NCBI RefSeq assembly: GCF_000155615.1
Contig: NZ_DS989915.1
Location: forward strand, 975,695-1,019,787
Length of the DNA: 44,093 nucleotides
Reading direction: 5' to 3'
Source of the DNA: Alcanivorax sp. DG881
Lineage (GTDB): Bacteria; Pseudomonadota; Gammaproteobacteria; Pseudomonadales; Alcanivoracaceae
In this document: positions 1 through 8,676 of the stretch, piece by piece
Layout of the letters: every line of letters begins with the position of its first letter
How positions within the stretch are numbered: the first letter of the stretch is position 1
Notes under the pieces: generated by a model
Databases searched by the model: none
The model's input: only the letters and a program-made list of their open reading frames with translations
Told to the model about the DNA's origin: nothing
Position numbers and translations under genes: made by a program

Positions 1-335
1 GCATGCAACAAGGTGAAATGCCCGGGCAGGAAATGGTGGAAGGCATGATGCTGCTGCTCGGCGGCGCCCTGCTGATCACCCCCGGCTTTATTACCGACAC
101 CGTGGGCTTTGCCCTGCTACTGCCCGGCTCACGCCGCTGGATGGCCAACAAAGTCATCCAGAAAGGCTCATTGCAAAGCTTCACCACCGTGCAAGGAGCC
201 GGGTTTGCTTACACCCGCTCCAGCTACCCTGGCGGAGACACCAACCCGTTCCAGCAGCGGCCGGGCAGCAACGATGACCGGCCCCCCCTCAACGGTGACA
301 CCATTGAGGGTGAATCACACCGCACGGACCGTTAA
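1..335 (+). CDS. fxsA: FxsA family membrane protein, C-terminal part
   Basis: The gene starts before the window; only about the last 110 residues are present, ending at TAA 333-335. The segment rich in Leu, Gly and Pro with 'GGALLITPGFITDTVG' followed by 'LLLPGSRR' is typical of FxsA, a small inner-membrane protein named for relieving F-plasmid exclusion of phage T7. The C-terminal tail is polar and Pro/Asn rich, as usual in the family. The protein is predicted cytoplasmic-membrane. Its cellular role is poorly understood. In many gammaproteobacteria fxsA lies just upstream of groES/groEL, but here a TonB receptor follows. Family assignment is secure from the motif; function is not. Confidence 0.85.
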   Translation, partial: MQQGEMPGQEMVEGMMLLLGGALLITPGFITDTVGFALLLPGSRRWMANKVIQKGSLQSFTTVQGAGFAYTRSSYPGGDTNPFQQRPGSNDDRPPLNGDTIEGESHRTDR

Positions 336-341
336 ATCGTT

Positions 342-357
342 AGGGGCGTTCGCCCCT
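342..357 (+). terminator. GC-rich hairpin after fxsA
   Basis: Seven-base inverted repeat AGGGGCG / CGCCCCT separated by TT (effectively a GTTC-type tight loop), 7 bases after the fxsA stop. Only two T residues follow, so it is a weak intrinsic terminator candidate. Confidence 0.4.
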
Positions 358-393
358 TCCGGCCTCATTTCACAGCCCGCCAGCATGACCACA

Positions 394-422
394 TTGTTAC
401 CGCAGTCACTTACGCGAATAAT
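394..422 (+). promoter_or_regulatory. Candidate sigma-70 promoter for the TonB receptor
   Basis: TTGTTA at 394-399 and AATAAT at 417-422 are separated by exactly 17 bases, giving a predicted start near 429 and a short leader before the GGGGG ribosome-binding site and ATG at 449. No convincing Fur or Zur box was recognised around it. Confidence 0.5.
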
Positions 423-448
423 GGCCCTCAGGATGAAATGGGGGTTTC

Positions 449-2668
449 ATGCAACGTCTTATTATCGGCAGCTTGCTGCTGGCCAGCGTTACCGCACACG
501 CCAATGAACTGGATACCATCTCGGTCACCGGGAACAAGCCCGCCCTGGAAAGCCAGCCCGTCGCACTCAACACCCATATCACGGCCTCCGAGCTCGCGAC
601 AATCAACACCGCCGACAGCGAAGACGTAATCAAATACCAACCCAATCTGGTGGTCCGTAAACGTTTTATCGGCGACCAGAATGGACTGCTCACCTTTCGC
701 GACATGCATACCTTCCAGACCCCCCGCGCGCTGGTCTACAGCGACGGGCTTCTGCTGAGCAACTTTCTCGGCGCCAATTTCGCCACCGCGCCACGCTGGG
801 ATGCCATCCAGCCCCGGGAAATTGACAGTGTCGACATCCTCTATGGCCCCTACTCGGCCCGCTACAGCGGCAACAGCCTGGGGGGCGTTGTCGCTTTTAC
901 CACGCGTATGCCGGACCAGTTCGAAGCACACTTGAGTGCCAGCGCCTTCCTGCAAGCTTTCGATGCTTACGGCACAGAGGACGACTATCCCGGCAACCGC
1001 CTCAATGCCATGGTCGGCAACCACAGCGGGAAATGGCGCGTCCTGATGGCGGCCAGCCAGTTGCGCAACAAGGCCCAGCCCCAAACCTATGGCATCACCG
1101 GCTCCCCCCAGGGAAGCAACTCCGGCACGCCCGTCACCGGCGCGGCCCCCTATTCCCCTGGCGGTTACGTGTACAACGCCGGCCCCTCAGAAGACATTAC
1201 CGAACAGAATCTCAAACTGAAGTTTGGCTACGATCTAACAGAGTCCCTGCAAGCCCGCCTTACCCTCGCCTACCTGAACCGGCGCAGCGATTCACTGGAC
1301 CCTGAATCTTACCTGCACGACAACCAGGGCAACCCGGTGTACGACGGCACCGTTAACATTGACGGTGCCGACTACACGGTTTTCGGGCAGCGCATGAACA
1401 CCACCGATAGACAAGACCTGCTGGTCGGGCTGGAGCTGGAAGGCGACCTCGGCCAGGGGTGGGATATTCAAACAGCTATCTCGACCTACAACCTGCTGGA
1501 CGAGGATATCCGCATCTCCGCCAATAATTACCAATTGGCCACCAGGGGCGGTCCTGGCGCCCAGATCGAAGACCTCGGTACCGGCTGGCAAACCCTGGAT
1601 CTAAACCTGGGGCACCGGCATAACCACCGCTGGCTGGGCCAGCGGCTGGCGTTCGGCTATCACTTTGACCGTTACCAGTTGGATCTGGCCAGTTATGCCA
1701 CCAGCGCCTGGCGCACCGCCCTGAATCCCACCCTGACCAGCCGCTCCCGGGGCCAAACCCAAACCCAGGCCCTGTTCATCGAGAACGAGTGGGCGCTGAC
1801 GCAAAAACTGGCACTGACACTGGGCGGTCGCCAGGAATGGTGGCATGCCAGCCAGGGCAGCCTGACCCTGCCCGGGTTAATGGCCGACTACCCGGAGCGG
1901 CATGAAACCCGTTTCTCACCCAAGGCCAGCCTGAGCTACCGTTTCAACCCATCATGGCTGTCTACGCTGTCAGTGGGCCAGGCATACCGTTTCGCCACCG
2001 TTGGCGAGCTGTATCAGGGCAACCTGGATAACACCGGTAACTTCAACGCCGCCTTTGATCCGAACCTGAAAACCGAAGACGGCCTGAGCAAAAACCTGAT
2101 GCTAAAGCGTTTCTTTCCTGAGGCGACGATCACCATAAACCTGTGGGAAAACGACGTGGATAACACCATTTTCCGCCAGACCAATGCCTTCACCGGCATC
2201 ACCAATTATCAGAACATCGATCGGGTGCTCTCCCGGGGCATCGAATTTATCGGCCACTGGCCCCGCTTGCTGCTCAACGACCTCACCGTTGATTTCAATC
2301 TGTCTTACACCCAGGCCACCATCAAGAACAACGCCACTCTGCCGTCCTCCAGAGGCAAACAGTTCCCCGGCGTACCCCGCTGGAGAGCAAACCTGCAGGC
2401 CCTTTATCAAGCCACCCGACAGGTGGCCCTGAGCAGCGGCTTGCGTTATGCCAGCGACGCCTATGACACCCTGGACAACAGCGATGGTGAGGCAGAAGGC
2501 TTTGGTTTCACCGACGACTATCTGGTCCTGGACCTTCGTGGGCGCTACCAGATTGACGAACAATTCAGCCTGGCGCTGGGCGTGGACAACCTGACAGATG
2601 CGCGTTACTACGCCTATTACCCCTACCCGGGGCGCACCCTGTTTGCCGAACTACACTGGAATTATTAA
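449..2668 (+). CDS. TonB-dependent outer-membrane receptor
   Basis: A 739-residue receptor for energised uptake of a scarce ligand across the outer membrane. Residues 1-18 look like a signal peptide ending 'AHA'. A TonB-box-like stretch 'DTISVTG' follows at about 21-27, and a plug domain runs to about residue 150, including 'DILYGPYSARYSGNSLGGVV'. The rest is a long beta-barrel with alternating aromatic strands, ending in a C-terminal Tyr ('LHWNY') as expected for BAM-assembled proteins. The start is supported by a GGGGG site 5 bases upstream. A YuiF-type transporter follows 117 bases downstream on the same strand and might act on a related substrate, but that is speculation. The ligand (siderophore, metal, vitamin) cannot be told from sequence. 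The family call is strong. Confidence 0.9.
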   Translation: MQRLIIGSLLLASVTAHANELDTISVTGNKPALESQPVALNTHITASELATINTADSEDVIKYQPNLVVRKRFIGDQNGLLTFRDMHTFQTPRALVYSDGLLLSNFLGANFATAPRWDAIQPREIDSVDILYGPYSARYSGNSLGGVVAFTTRMPDQFEAHLSASAFLQAFDAYGTEDDYPGNRLNAMVGNHSGKWRVLMAASQLRNKAQPQTYGITGSPQGSNSGTPVTGAAPYSPGGYVYNAGPSEDITEQNLKLKFGYDLTESLQARLTLAYLNRRSDSLDPESYLHDNQGNPVYDGTVNIDGADYTVFGQRMNTTDRQDLLVGLELEGDLGQGWDIQTAISTYNLLDEDIRISANNYQLATRGGPGAQIEDLGTGWQTLDLNLGHRHNHRWLGQRLAFGYHFDRYQLDLASYATSAWRTALNPTLTSRSRGQTQTQALFIENEWALTQKLALTLGGRQEWWHASQGSLTLPGLMADYPERHETRFSPKASLSYRFNPSWLSTLSVGQAYRFATVGELYQGNLDNTGNFNAAFDPNLKTEDGLSKNLMLKRFFPEATITINLWENDVDNTIFRQTNAFTGITNYQNIDRVLSRGIEFIGHWPRLLLNDLTVDFNLSYTQATIKNNATLPSSRGKQFPGVPRWRANLQALYQATRQVALSSGLRYASDAYDTLDNSDGEAEGFGFTDDYLVLDLRGRYQIDEQFSLALGVDNLTDARYYAYYPYPGRTLFAELHWNY

Positions 2669-2785
2669 CACTCCATCCTGGGGTAGCGACGCCAATACGC
2701 CCCATACCCGGTTAGGAAGTGCTCGCCGCCCCTGCTAGACTGCGCCGCCTCGCGGTAGACTCAGAGCACGCCCGGTGGAGGCACC

Positions 2786-4111
2786 ATGAATCCGTTATTC
2801 AATCCCATTGTCTGGTCCGTATTGATTCTGATGGGCCTCAGCCTTGCCCGCATGAATGTGGTGCTGGCGCTACTGTGCGCCGCTCTGGTGGCAGGACTGG
2901 GCAGTGGACTGGAATTGCAAAGCACGCTTTCCGCTTTCACTGACGGGTTAGGCGACGGTGCCAACATTGCCCTCAGCTATGCCTTGCTGGGGGCTTTTGC
3001 CGTGGCCATCGCCCGCTCCGGTATCACCGAATGGCTGGCCGGGCGCATTATCGAAAAACTTGGCCGCTCGCCGGCGCCGAGCCAGCTTCGCCGCATTCGC
3101 ACCCTGCTGCTCACCGTGCTGTTGGCAGCCGCGATCATGAGCCAGAACCTGGTGCCCATTCATATCGCCTTCATCCCGATTCTGGTGCCCCCCTTGCTGG
3201 AAGTGATGCACCAGCTGCGCCTGGATCGCCGGCTGGCCGCCTGCATCCTGACCTTTGGCCTGATCACGCCTTATATGGTGTTACCAGTGGGCTTCGGCAG
3301 TATTTTCCTGCATACCCAACTGGGCCCCAGCCTGGCCAAGGCCGGCCTTGAGTTACCCAACGACACCCTGCCGCTGGCCATGCTACTGCCCGCTGCGGGC
3401 ATGGTGGTTGGCCTGTTGCTTGCCATCATCCGTTACCGCAAACCCCGCGACTACCGGCCCGTACAGCTACCCGGTGAAGAACAGCACGCCCCTCTCTCGG
3501 TACGCAACGTGATCGTCGCCGCCCTGGCATTGGCGTCGGCGCTGGCCCTGCAGCTTTACAGCGACTCGATTATTCTCGGCGCACTGGTGGGTTTTCTGGT
3601 CTTTACAGCGGGCGGCGTGGTGCCCTGGCGGGATTCCCAGGATGCCTTCACTCAGGGGGTCAAAATGATGTCCCTGATCGGCTTCATCATGATCGCCGCT
3701 AACGGTTACGCCTCTGTGGTGAATGCCAGCGGCCAGGTTCCCGTATTGGTGGAAGCGGTAACCAGTGGCTTGCAAAGCCCGCCTATCGCTGCCGCGCTGC
3801 TGCTGTTGCTTGGCCTGTTCGTGACTCTGGGCATTGGTTCGTCCTTTTCCACCATTCCCATCATCACCACCCTGTATGTGCCGCTCTGCCTGGCACTGGG
3901 CTTTTCTCCCCTGGCCACGGCAGCGCTGGTAGGCAGCGCCGCTGCCCTCGGTGATGCCGGCTCACCGGCATCAGATTCCACTCTCGGCCCCACCGCCGGC
4001 CTCAATGCAGACGGCCAACACGACCATATTCGCGACACGGTTATCCCTACCTTCCTGCACTACAACTTGCCGCTGATTGCCGCCGGGTGGCTGGCGGCCA
4101 TGGTGCTTTAA
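2786..4111 (+). CDS. YuiF/NhaC-superfamily transporter (Na+/H+ antiporter family)
   Basis: A 441-residue polytopic inner-membrane protein with roughly ten to twelve hydrophobic segments. It resembles the COG2056/YuiF group, which databases label 'Na+/H+ antiporter family' or predicted histidine/amino-acid transporter. Typical motifs are 'LSYALLGAFAVAIARSG', 'MSQNLVPIHIAFIPI' and the C-terminal 'LGDAGSPASDSTLGPT', a conserved Gly/Asp/Ser-rich segment that probably lines the transport path. The start ATG has a good ribosome-binding site (GGTGGAGG). The gene ends just before a strong terminator and stands alone or with the receptor upstream. The substrate is unknown: amino acid/H+ or Na+ exchange is an inference from the family. 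Confidence 0.82.
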   Translation: MNPLFNPIVWSVLILMGLSLARMNVVLALLCAALVAGLGSGLELQSTLSAFTDGLGDGANIALSYALLGAFAVAIARSGITEWLAGRIIEKLGRSPAPSQLRRIRTLLLTVLLAAAIMSQNLVPIHIAFIPILVPPLLEVMHQLRLDRRLAACILTFGLITPYMVLPVGFGSIFLHTQLGPSLAKAGLELPNDTLPLAMLLPAAGMVVGLLLAIIRYRKPRDYRPVQLPGEEQHAPLSVRNVIVAALALASALALQLYSDSIILGALVGFLVFTAGGVVPWRDSQDAFTQGVKMMSLIGFIMIAANGYASVVNASGQVPVLVEAVTSGLQSPPIAAALLLLLGLFVTLGIGSSFSTIPIITTLYVPLCLALGFSPLATAALVGSAAALGDAGSPASDSTLGPTAGLNADGQHDHIRDTVIPTFLHYNLPLIAAGWLAAMVL

Positions 4112-4140
4112 ACAGGCGGCGGCCAAGCGATAGCGCAATA

Positions 4141-4165
4141 AAAAAGGCGCCATTGGCGCCTTTTT
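4141..4165. terminator. Bidirectional Rho-independent terminator
   Basis: An 11-base perfect inverted repeat, AAAAAGGCGCC / GGCGCCTTTTT, with a 3-base loop ATT and A/T tracts on both sides. It lies between the convergent transporter and AraC-type genes and can end transcripts from both strands. Confidence 0.92.
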
Positions 4166-4191
4166 TATTTCACTAAAGCCTGACTACTACC

Positions 4192-5205
4192 TTAGCCCAG
4201 CGCGTCCTCTTCCGCTTTCAACTTGCGGTATTCAATGGGGGTCATCCCCACCCAGCGTTTGAATGCACGGTAAAAGGTGGAAGGCTCGGAAAAGCCGGTG
4301 AGATAGACAATTTCATCAATGGATTCATCGGTACCGGCCAGCAAGCGTTTGGCCAGACGGCAACGGTAGTCGGCCACCAGCTGGTTGAAGTTGGTGCCGG
4401 CATCTGCCAGCCGCGTGCGCAACTGGCGCGCCTTGATCCCCAACCGTTCCGCCACCTCTTCCAGGTTGGCGTGGCCGGACTCCAGTAATTCACCAATCAG
4501 CCGGTTCACCTGAGCGACCAAATCCTGTTTTTCCAGCCGGGCGACCTGTTCACTGGCGAGCTGTTCGTGCAGGTGCAACAGCTCCGGTTCGTGATGGGCG
4601 GATGGCAGAGTCATGACCTTGGCATCGAAATACATGCCCACACTGGGCATATCGAATTTCACCGGGCAATCGAACAGGCGCTCGTATTCCAGCTGATCCG
4701 CATGGCGGGCGTGGCCAAAATGCACCTCCACCGGCTCAAACGCATCATCGGTAACGAAACGGAAAAACTTGATCACGCCCATCATCATGCATTCATTGAG
4801 ATGACTGAGACGGTTACTCCAGATCATCTGCTTGAGGAAAACCCGATCGCCTTCCTCAAACAATTCCCCCTGGGCGGCATCGGACAGCAAGCGCTGATAA
4901 TCCAGCGCCCGCTTCAGGCCTTCACCAAAGGTCGGACTGGACAGGAACAGGTACTCCAGCACCTGGCCTTTATAGACGGGAATATGTTCACCCAGATGCA
5001 ACCCGATATGTTCATCGCCAGACACTTTTTCCAGAGCCTGCCAGAACCATTCCTGGGCATCATGAGGGGTACGCAGGTCAGGGACCTGCAAAATGGACTT
5101 GTCGAGCCCAACCTCCGCCAACACGGCATCGGCATCAATACCGGCTTTTACCATGGCCTTGTAGGCCATCCGTAACAGCACACCGGAATCCGTCATTTCT
5201 GCCAT
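4192..5205 (-). CDS. AraC-family transcriptional regulator
   Basis: A 337-residue DNA-binding regulator. The N-terminal ~200 residues match the 'arabinose-binding-like' domain of AraC regulators in lipid-metabolising bacteria. The C-terminal ~90 residues hold two helix-turn-helix motifs: 'NLEEVAERLGIKARQLRTRL', then 'SIDEIVYLTGFSEPSTFYRAFKRW' with 'GMTPIEYR'. A longer frame opens at 5262, but its first 19 codons overlap the terminator of the upstream desaturase gene. The ATG at 5205 has an AAGG site at good spacing and is preferred; ATG 5196 is an alternative. The gene follows the desCB operon on the same strand but is separated by that terminator. Target genes are unknown. Fatty-acid or hydrocarbon metabolism is a guess from the family and location. 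Confidence 0.88.
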   Translation of the reverse strand: MAEMTDSGVLLRMAYKAMVKAGIDADAVLAEVGLDKSILQVPDLRTPHDAQEWFWQALEKVSGDEHIGLHLGEHIPVYKGQVLEYLFLSSPTFGEGLKRALDYQRLLSDAAQGELFEEGDRVFLKQMIWSNRLSHLNECMMMGVIKFFRFVTDDAFEPVEVHFGHARHADQLEYERLFDCPVKFDMPSVGMYFDAKVMTLPSAHHEPELLHLHEQLASEQVARLEKQDLVAQVNRLIGELLESGHANLEEVAERLGIKARQLRTRLADAGTNFNQLVADYRCRLAKRLLAGTDESIDEIVYLTGFSEPSTFYRAFKRWVGMTPIEYRKLKAEEDALG

Positions 5206-5226
5206 GCGTTGCCTTGTCCCCAATAC

Positions 5227-5260
5227 AAAAAAAGCTACTCTCAGAATCACTGAGAGTAGC
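5227..5260 (-). terminator. Rho-independent terminator of the desCB operon
   Basis: Reading the minus strand, an 11-base perfect stem GCTACTCTCAG / CTGAGAGTAGC with a 5-base loop is followed by a run of seven T. It lies 80 bases after the desaturase stop and within the apparent N-terminal extension of the AraC reading frame, which argues for the shorter AraC start. Confidence 0.9.
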
Positions 5261-5339
5261 ATAAGGATGGCAGGGCCGGAACCAGCGCAGCACCGGCCCG
5301 AACCAGGAGATCAAACCGCCTAGCAGGCTGCTGGGGCGA

Positions 5340-6497
5340 TCAGGCAGCCTTGCGGTTTTCTGACTGCGGTTCACGGGTAAGGGACACCACTTTGGCTCGC
5401 AGACCATTGAGCGGGCCTTTCTTGCTGTCGCCTTCCGTTTTGCTGGGCAGGGACAGTTTGAAGATCCGTTTCCAGACGCTCAGGGATTGCCGCATGAACG
5501 ACCCGGTGTTGTAAGGCAGGCCGTGTTTTTCACAAATAGCGCGTACTTCCGGGGCGATTCTCGCGTAACGATGCGCCGGCATGTCCGGGAACAGGTGGTG
5601 CTCGATCTGGAAGCTCAGGTTGCCGCTCATCACGTGCATAAGACGGCTGCCTTCAAAGTTGGCAGAGCCCAGCAGCTGGCGTACATACCACTGGCCACGG
5701 GTCTCGTTCTCAATCACGGACTCCGGGAACTGTTCCACCTCTTCCGGGAAGTGACCGTTATAAATCACCTGGGAAGACCACAGGTTACGCGCCACATTGG
5801 CCGTCAGGTTACCGGCGAACACGAAGGGGGCGAACGGACCCGCCAGGGCCGGGAACAACAGATAGTCCTTGACCAATTGCTTGCGCATCTTCTTCCAGGT
5901 CGGCTTGAATTCGGCCTTCACCTCTTCCTTGGTCTTGGTCTTGTAGATCAGGTAGTCCTCCAGCTTGAGGCTCTGAATCGCCACAAAGTGCTGGAAGAAG
6001 GTAGCCAGGATGCCTGCCAGGATCGGGTTGAACAGGAAGCGGGGCTCCCATTCCTGGTCTTCCGACATGCGCAGGATGCCGTAACCAATGTCATGGTCCT
6101 TGTCGAGCACGTTGGTGAAGGTGTGGTGCTCGAAATTGTGGGTCTGCTTCCAGGCCGTGTTGGTGCAGGTGTTGTCCCAGTCAAAAACCTTGGAGTTAAT
6201 GGCCGGATCACCCATCCAGTCGTACTGGCCGTGCATCACGTTATGGCCGATTTCCATGTTGTCCAGGATCTTGGAGGCAGACAGACAAGCTACACCGGCC
6301 AGCCATGCCGGCGGCAGGAAACCCGCCATCAACAGGCCGCGCCCGGCAATCTCCAGACGACGCTGACGCTTGATCAGGGTGCGAATATAGGTGGCATCTT
6401 CTTCGCCCAGGTCCGCCATTTCACGATTACGAATGGCGTCCAGTTCCTGGCCAATGGTCTCGAATTGTTCGGCGCTCAAGTTACTGAAAATACTCAT
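5340..6497 (-). CDS. desB: Fatty acyl desaturase, DesB-like
   Basis: A 385-residue membrane di-iron desaturase that introduces a cis double bond into long-chain acyl groups using O2 and electrons from the neighbouring reductase. The three His boxes are complete: HNVMH (85-89), HNFEHH (120-125) and QIEHH (297-301). Hydrophobic segments lie around 52-76 and 150-235. It follows desC by 64 bases, and an AAGGAG site precedes the ATG. The order desT / desC-desB matches the Pseudomonas aeruginosa PA4890-PA4888 locus, where DesB acts on saturated acyl-CoA. The C-terminal ~35 residues are basic and polar. Substrate and double-bond position here are inferred from that parallel. An acyl-lipid (DesA-like) role cannot be excluded from sequence alone. 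Confidence 0.88.
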   Translation of the reverse strand: MSIFSNLSAEQFETIGQELDAIRNREMADLGEEDATYIRTLIKRQRRLEIAGRGLLMAGFLPPAWLAGVACLSASKILDNMEIGHNVMHGQYDWMGDPAINSKVFDWDNTCTNTAWKQTHNFEHHTFTNVLDKDHDIGYGILRMSEDQEWEPRFLFNPILAGILATFFQHFVAIQSLKLEDYLIYKTKTKEEVKAEFKPTWKKMRKQLVKDYLLFPALAGPFAPFVFAGNLTANVARNLWSSQVIYNGHFPEEVEQFPESVIENETRGQWYVRQLLGSANFEGSRLMHVMSGNLSFQIEHHLFPDMPAHRYARIAPEVRAICEKHGLPYNTGSFMRQSLSVWKRIFKLSLPSKTEGDSKKGPLNGLRAKVVSLTREPQSENRKAA

Positions 6498-6561
6498 GTG
6501 CTTTCTCCTTAAACCCGGTTTGAAGATTCGTCTCGGGACGCTTCGGTTGGGGTAATTCCGT

Positions 6562-7680
6562 TTAGATGTCTAGCGTCACCGTGCCCACCGGCACGCTGAT
6601 GCAAATTTGAATGTCTTCTTCACCACTGGTGATCTCACCGGTGCGGATATCGCGGACTTCACCAGCCGTCTTACGGCAGGTACAGGCGTGGCAGATACCC
6701 ATGCGGCAACCGGATTCCGGGGTCAGCCCGGCGGACTCGGCCTGCTCCAGCAGGGTAGCGCCATTATTGATGGCCATTTTCTCGCTCTGTACGAAGCGCA
6801 CTTCGCCTTCAGCGCTGTCGCTTTCGATCTGCGGCGCCGCCAGGGTGAACTGCTCCTTGTGCAGCCGTTCTGCCAAGCCGTCTTCTTCCCAGACTTTCTC
6901 CACCGCGGCCATCATCGGCGGCGGGCCACACAGAAAAGTGGTTGCCTGTGCAAATTCTGGCGCAGCGGTAAACAGATGTTCACGGCAAAACAGGCCCGAC
7001 AGCTCGCCCTGTTCACCGTCATTGTTGAAGCAGCGCACCAGGGTCACGTTGTCGTGGGTCCGCGCGATCTCGTCCAGCTCGCTGGCGTAGATCATGTCGG
7101 CGGCGCTATTGGCGTAATGCAGAAAGGTAATCGGGCCAGCAAAGCCTTCATCACACAGGGTGCGCAGCATGGACATCACCGGGGTGATACCGCTGCCACC
7201 ACTGATCAACAGCACCTGCTCCGGACGTTCTTCCGGCAGGGCAAACTCGCCATCCGCCTGGGACAGGATTACCACATCGCCAACACTCAGCTGTTCACGC
7301 AGATGACGGGAAACAAAGCCGTTAGCGTGCACTTTGGCGGTCAATTCGATGCAGCCATCGGTACGGTGCAGGGAATTGGCCGGGGAATAGCAGCGCGTCT
7401 GACGCTTGCCATCAATGGTCACGGAAAGCTGGACAAACTGACCCGGAATAAAGCCTTCCCAGTTGTGGTTGGGACGCAGGGTCAGGGTCACGCTGTCATT
7501 GGTCAGGTAGCGTACGGCTTCTACCCTGGCGCGCACTTCGTTAACAGACCACAGCGGATTGAACACTTCCAGATAACGGTCAACGCCGTGGGGATAAGAC
7601 AGAATTTCCGCCACACGGGATTGCAGCAGGCGGTTAACACCTTGCTGAAAACGGTTGGATGTCAGTGTCATCGAGTTCAT
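6562..7680 (-). CDS. desC: Ferredoxin/flavin NAD(P)H reductase, DesC-like
   Basis: About 372 residues from ATG 7680. The domain order is an FAD-binding barrel with 'RCYSPAN', an NAD(P)-binding domain with 'LLISGGSGITPVMSM' and 'FLCGPPPMM', and a C-terminal plant-type [2Fe-2S] ferredoxin domain with Cys 325, 330, 333 and 360. It should pass electrons from NAD(P)H through FAD and the cluster to the desaturase encoded next. The frame continues to GTG 7722, which has an AAAGGG site. However, that start lies over a well-formed -10 box and before the predicted transcription start near 7707, so ATG 7680 (or 7671) is preferred although its ribosome-binding site is weak. Control by DesT is suggested by two operator-like sites just upstream. 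Confidence 0.87.
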   Translation of the reverse strand: MNSMTLTSNRFQQGVNRLLQSRVAEILSYPHGVDRYLEVFNPLWSVNEVRARVEAVRYLTNDSVTLTLRPNHNWEGFIPGQFVQLSVTIDGKRQTRCYSPANSLHRTDGCIELTAKVHANGFVSRHLREQLSVGDVVILSQADGEFALPEERPEQVLLISGGSGITPVMSMLRTLCDEGFAGPITFLHYANSAADMIYASELDEIARTHDNVTLVRCFNNDGEQGELSGLFCREHLFTAAPEFAQATTFLCGPPPMMAAVEKVWEEDGLAERLHKEQFTLAAPQIESDSAEGEVRFVQSEKMAINNGATLLEQAESAGLTPESGCRMGICHACTCRKTAGEVRDIRTGEITSGEEDIQICISVPVGTVTLDI

Positions 7681-7696
7681 GGGGTCAGGCCCTATA

Positions 7697-7713
7697 AGTG
7701 AACAGTTGTACGC
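7697..7713. promoter_or_regulatory. DesT-like operator, promoter-proximal site
   Basis: AGTGAACAGTTGTACGC shares the AGTGAAC half and a degenerate second half with the known DesT palindrome type. It covers the predicted +1 region of desC. Confidence 0.55.
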
Positions 7714-7742
7714 ATTATTCACAACACACCCTTTCCCGTCAA
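7714..7742 (-). promoter_or_regulatory. Candidate desC-desB promoter
   Basis: On the minus strand, TTGACG (7742-7737) and AATAAT (7719-7714) are separated by exactly 17 bases, predicting a start near 7707. One operator-like palindrome overlaps the -35 box and another lies directly after the -10 box, an arrangement suited to repression. Confidence 0.65.
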
Positions 7743-7754
7743 CACATGTTCACT
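7738..7754. promoter_or_regulatory. DesT-like operator, -35 site
   Basis: Read on the minus strand, AGTGAACATGTGTTGAC is a near-palindrome closely resembling the DesT operator known from Pseudomonas (AGTGAAC-N4-GTTGACT, recalled from knowledge of the family). It overlaps the -35 box of the desC promoter and faces the divergent desT gene. Confidence 0.65.
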
Positions 7755-7865
7755 AAAAAAATAAAGTCTTTGCCTATCATGGTGTTACAAAGGCTCAAGG
7801 GGAATTGGTTGCATCACCAGCCCGCACAGAAGAGAATAAGCAGCTGATTTTGGAGGCAAAAACCA

Positions 7866-8516
7866 ATGACGACGGAAAGCACCAGCAGATCTCGCAAGCC
7901 CAAACGGGGCCAGACCCGTGAAGCCCTGATGTCGGCCGCGCTGGAGCTGGTGGTTAAAAAGGCGCCCTTTTCCGCCCTTAGTCTGCGGGAAGTCACCAAG
8001 AAAGCGGGCGTGGTGCCCACAGCCTTCTATCGTCATTTCCCGGACATGAGCGCCCTGGGCCTCACGCTGCTGGACGAGTCGTTCCGTACCCTGCGTCAAA
8101 TGATGCGCCAGGTGCGTCAGCAGGAACTGCCCAACGAGCGCATGCTGCGTGGCTCCGTGGAGACCTACTTCACCTATGTGCGCAACAACCGGGCGCACTT
8201 TCTGTTCGTCTCCAAGGAACTGGCCAGCGGCACGCCCACCATGCGCAATGCCATCCGCCGTGAAATCCGCATGTTCACCAACGAACTGGCCATGGACATG
8301 GCGCGCTTCCCCTTCCTCAATCACATTAATGCTGAAGACCTGCAAATGATGGCCGGGCTGGTCGTCAACAACGTCACCGCGCTGACACAGGAAATGCTGG
8401 AACTGGAAGAAATTGATGAGACCGGCCAGCAAGAAGTGCTGATCACCGCGGAGAAACAACTGCGCCTGATTTACTTCGGCGTAGGCATGTGGCGCTCGGA
8501 CAAGAGCCATTCCTGA
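7866..8516 (+). CDS. desT: TetR-family regulator, DesT-like
   Basis: A 216-residue TetR repressor. The N-terminal helix-turn-helix (about residues 18-62) includes 'SLREVTKKAGVVPTAFYRHFPD'; the remainder is the ligand-binding helical domain with 'YFTYVRNNRAHFLFVSKEL'. It is divergent from desC, as PA4890 desT is in P. aeruginosa. There DesT senses the ratio of unsaturated to saturated acyl-CoA and represses the desaturase operon. The start ATG has GGAGG at good spacing, and the gene carries a basic N-terminal arm. FabR is a related alternative, but the neighbourhood favours DesT. The function is strongly suggested by context plus operators. Confidence 0.87.
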   Translation: MTTESTSRSRKPKRGQTREALMSAALELVVKKAPFSALSLREVTKKAGVVPTAFYRHFPDMSALGLTLLDESFRTLRQMMRQVRQQELPNERMLRGSVETYFTYVRNNRAHFLFVSKELASGTPTMRNAIRREIRMFTNELAMDMARFPFLNHINAEDLQMMAGLVVNNVTALTQEMLELEEIDETGQQEVLITAEKQLRLIYFGVGMWRSDKSHS

Positions 8517-8676
8517 ACACACTTCACACTTTACGACCTTGCGCCGCGCCCCTGTGCTTAACTCACCAGACCGCCTGTCTATACGGCCAATAGCGACTCG
8601 CCTGCCCTGTTCTATACTCTTTTGCATTGCCACCGTTGCCTACGCTGCAACGCAATCAACGGGAAAGGATTGAGTA

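Noticed and set aside
5487-7701. Long plus-strand frames opposite desB and desC
   Set aside because: Both overlap genes with complete catalytic motifs; the antisense products have biased composition and no known domain.
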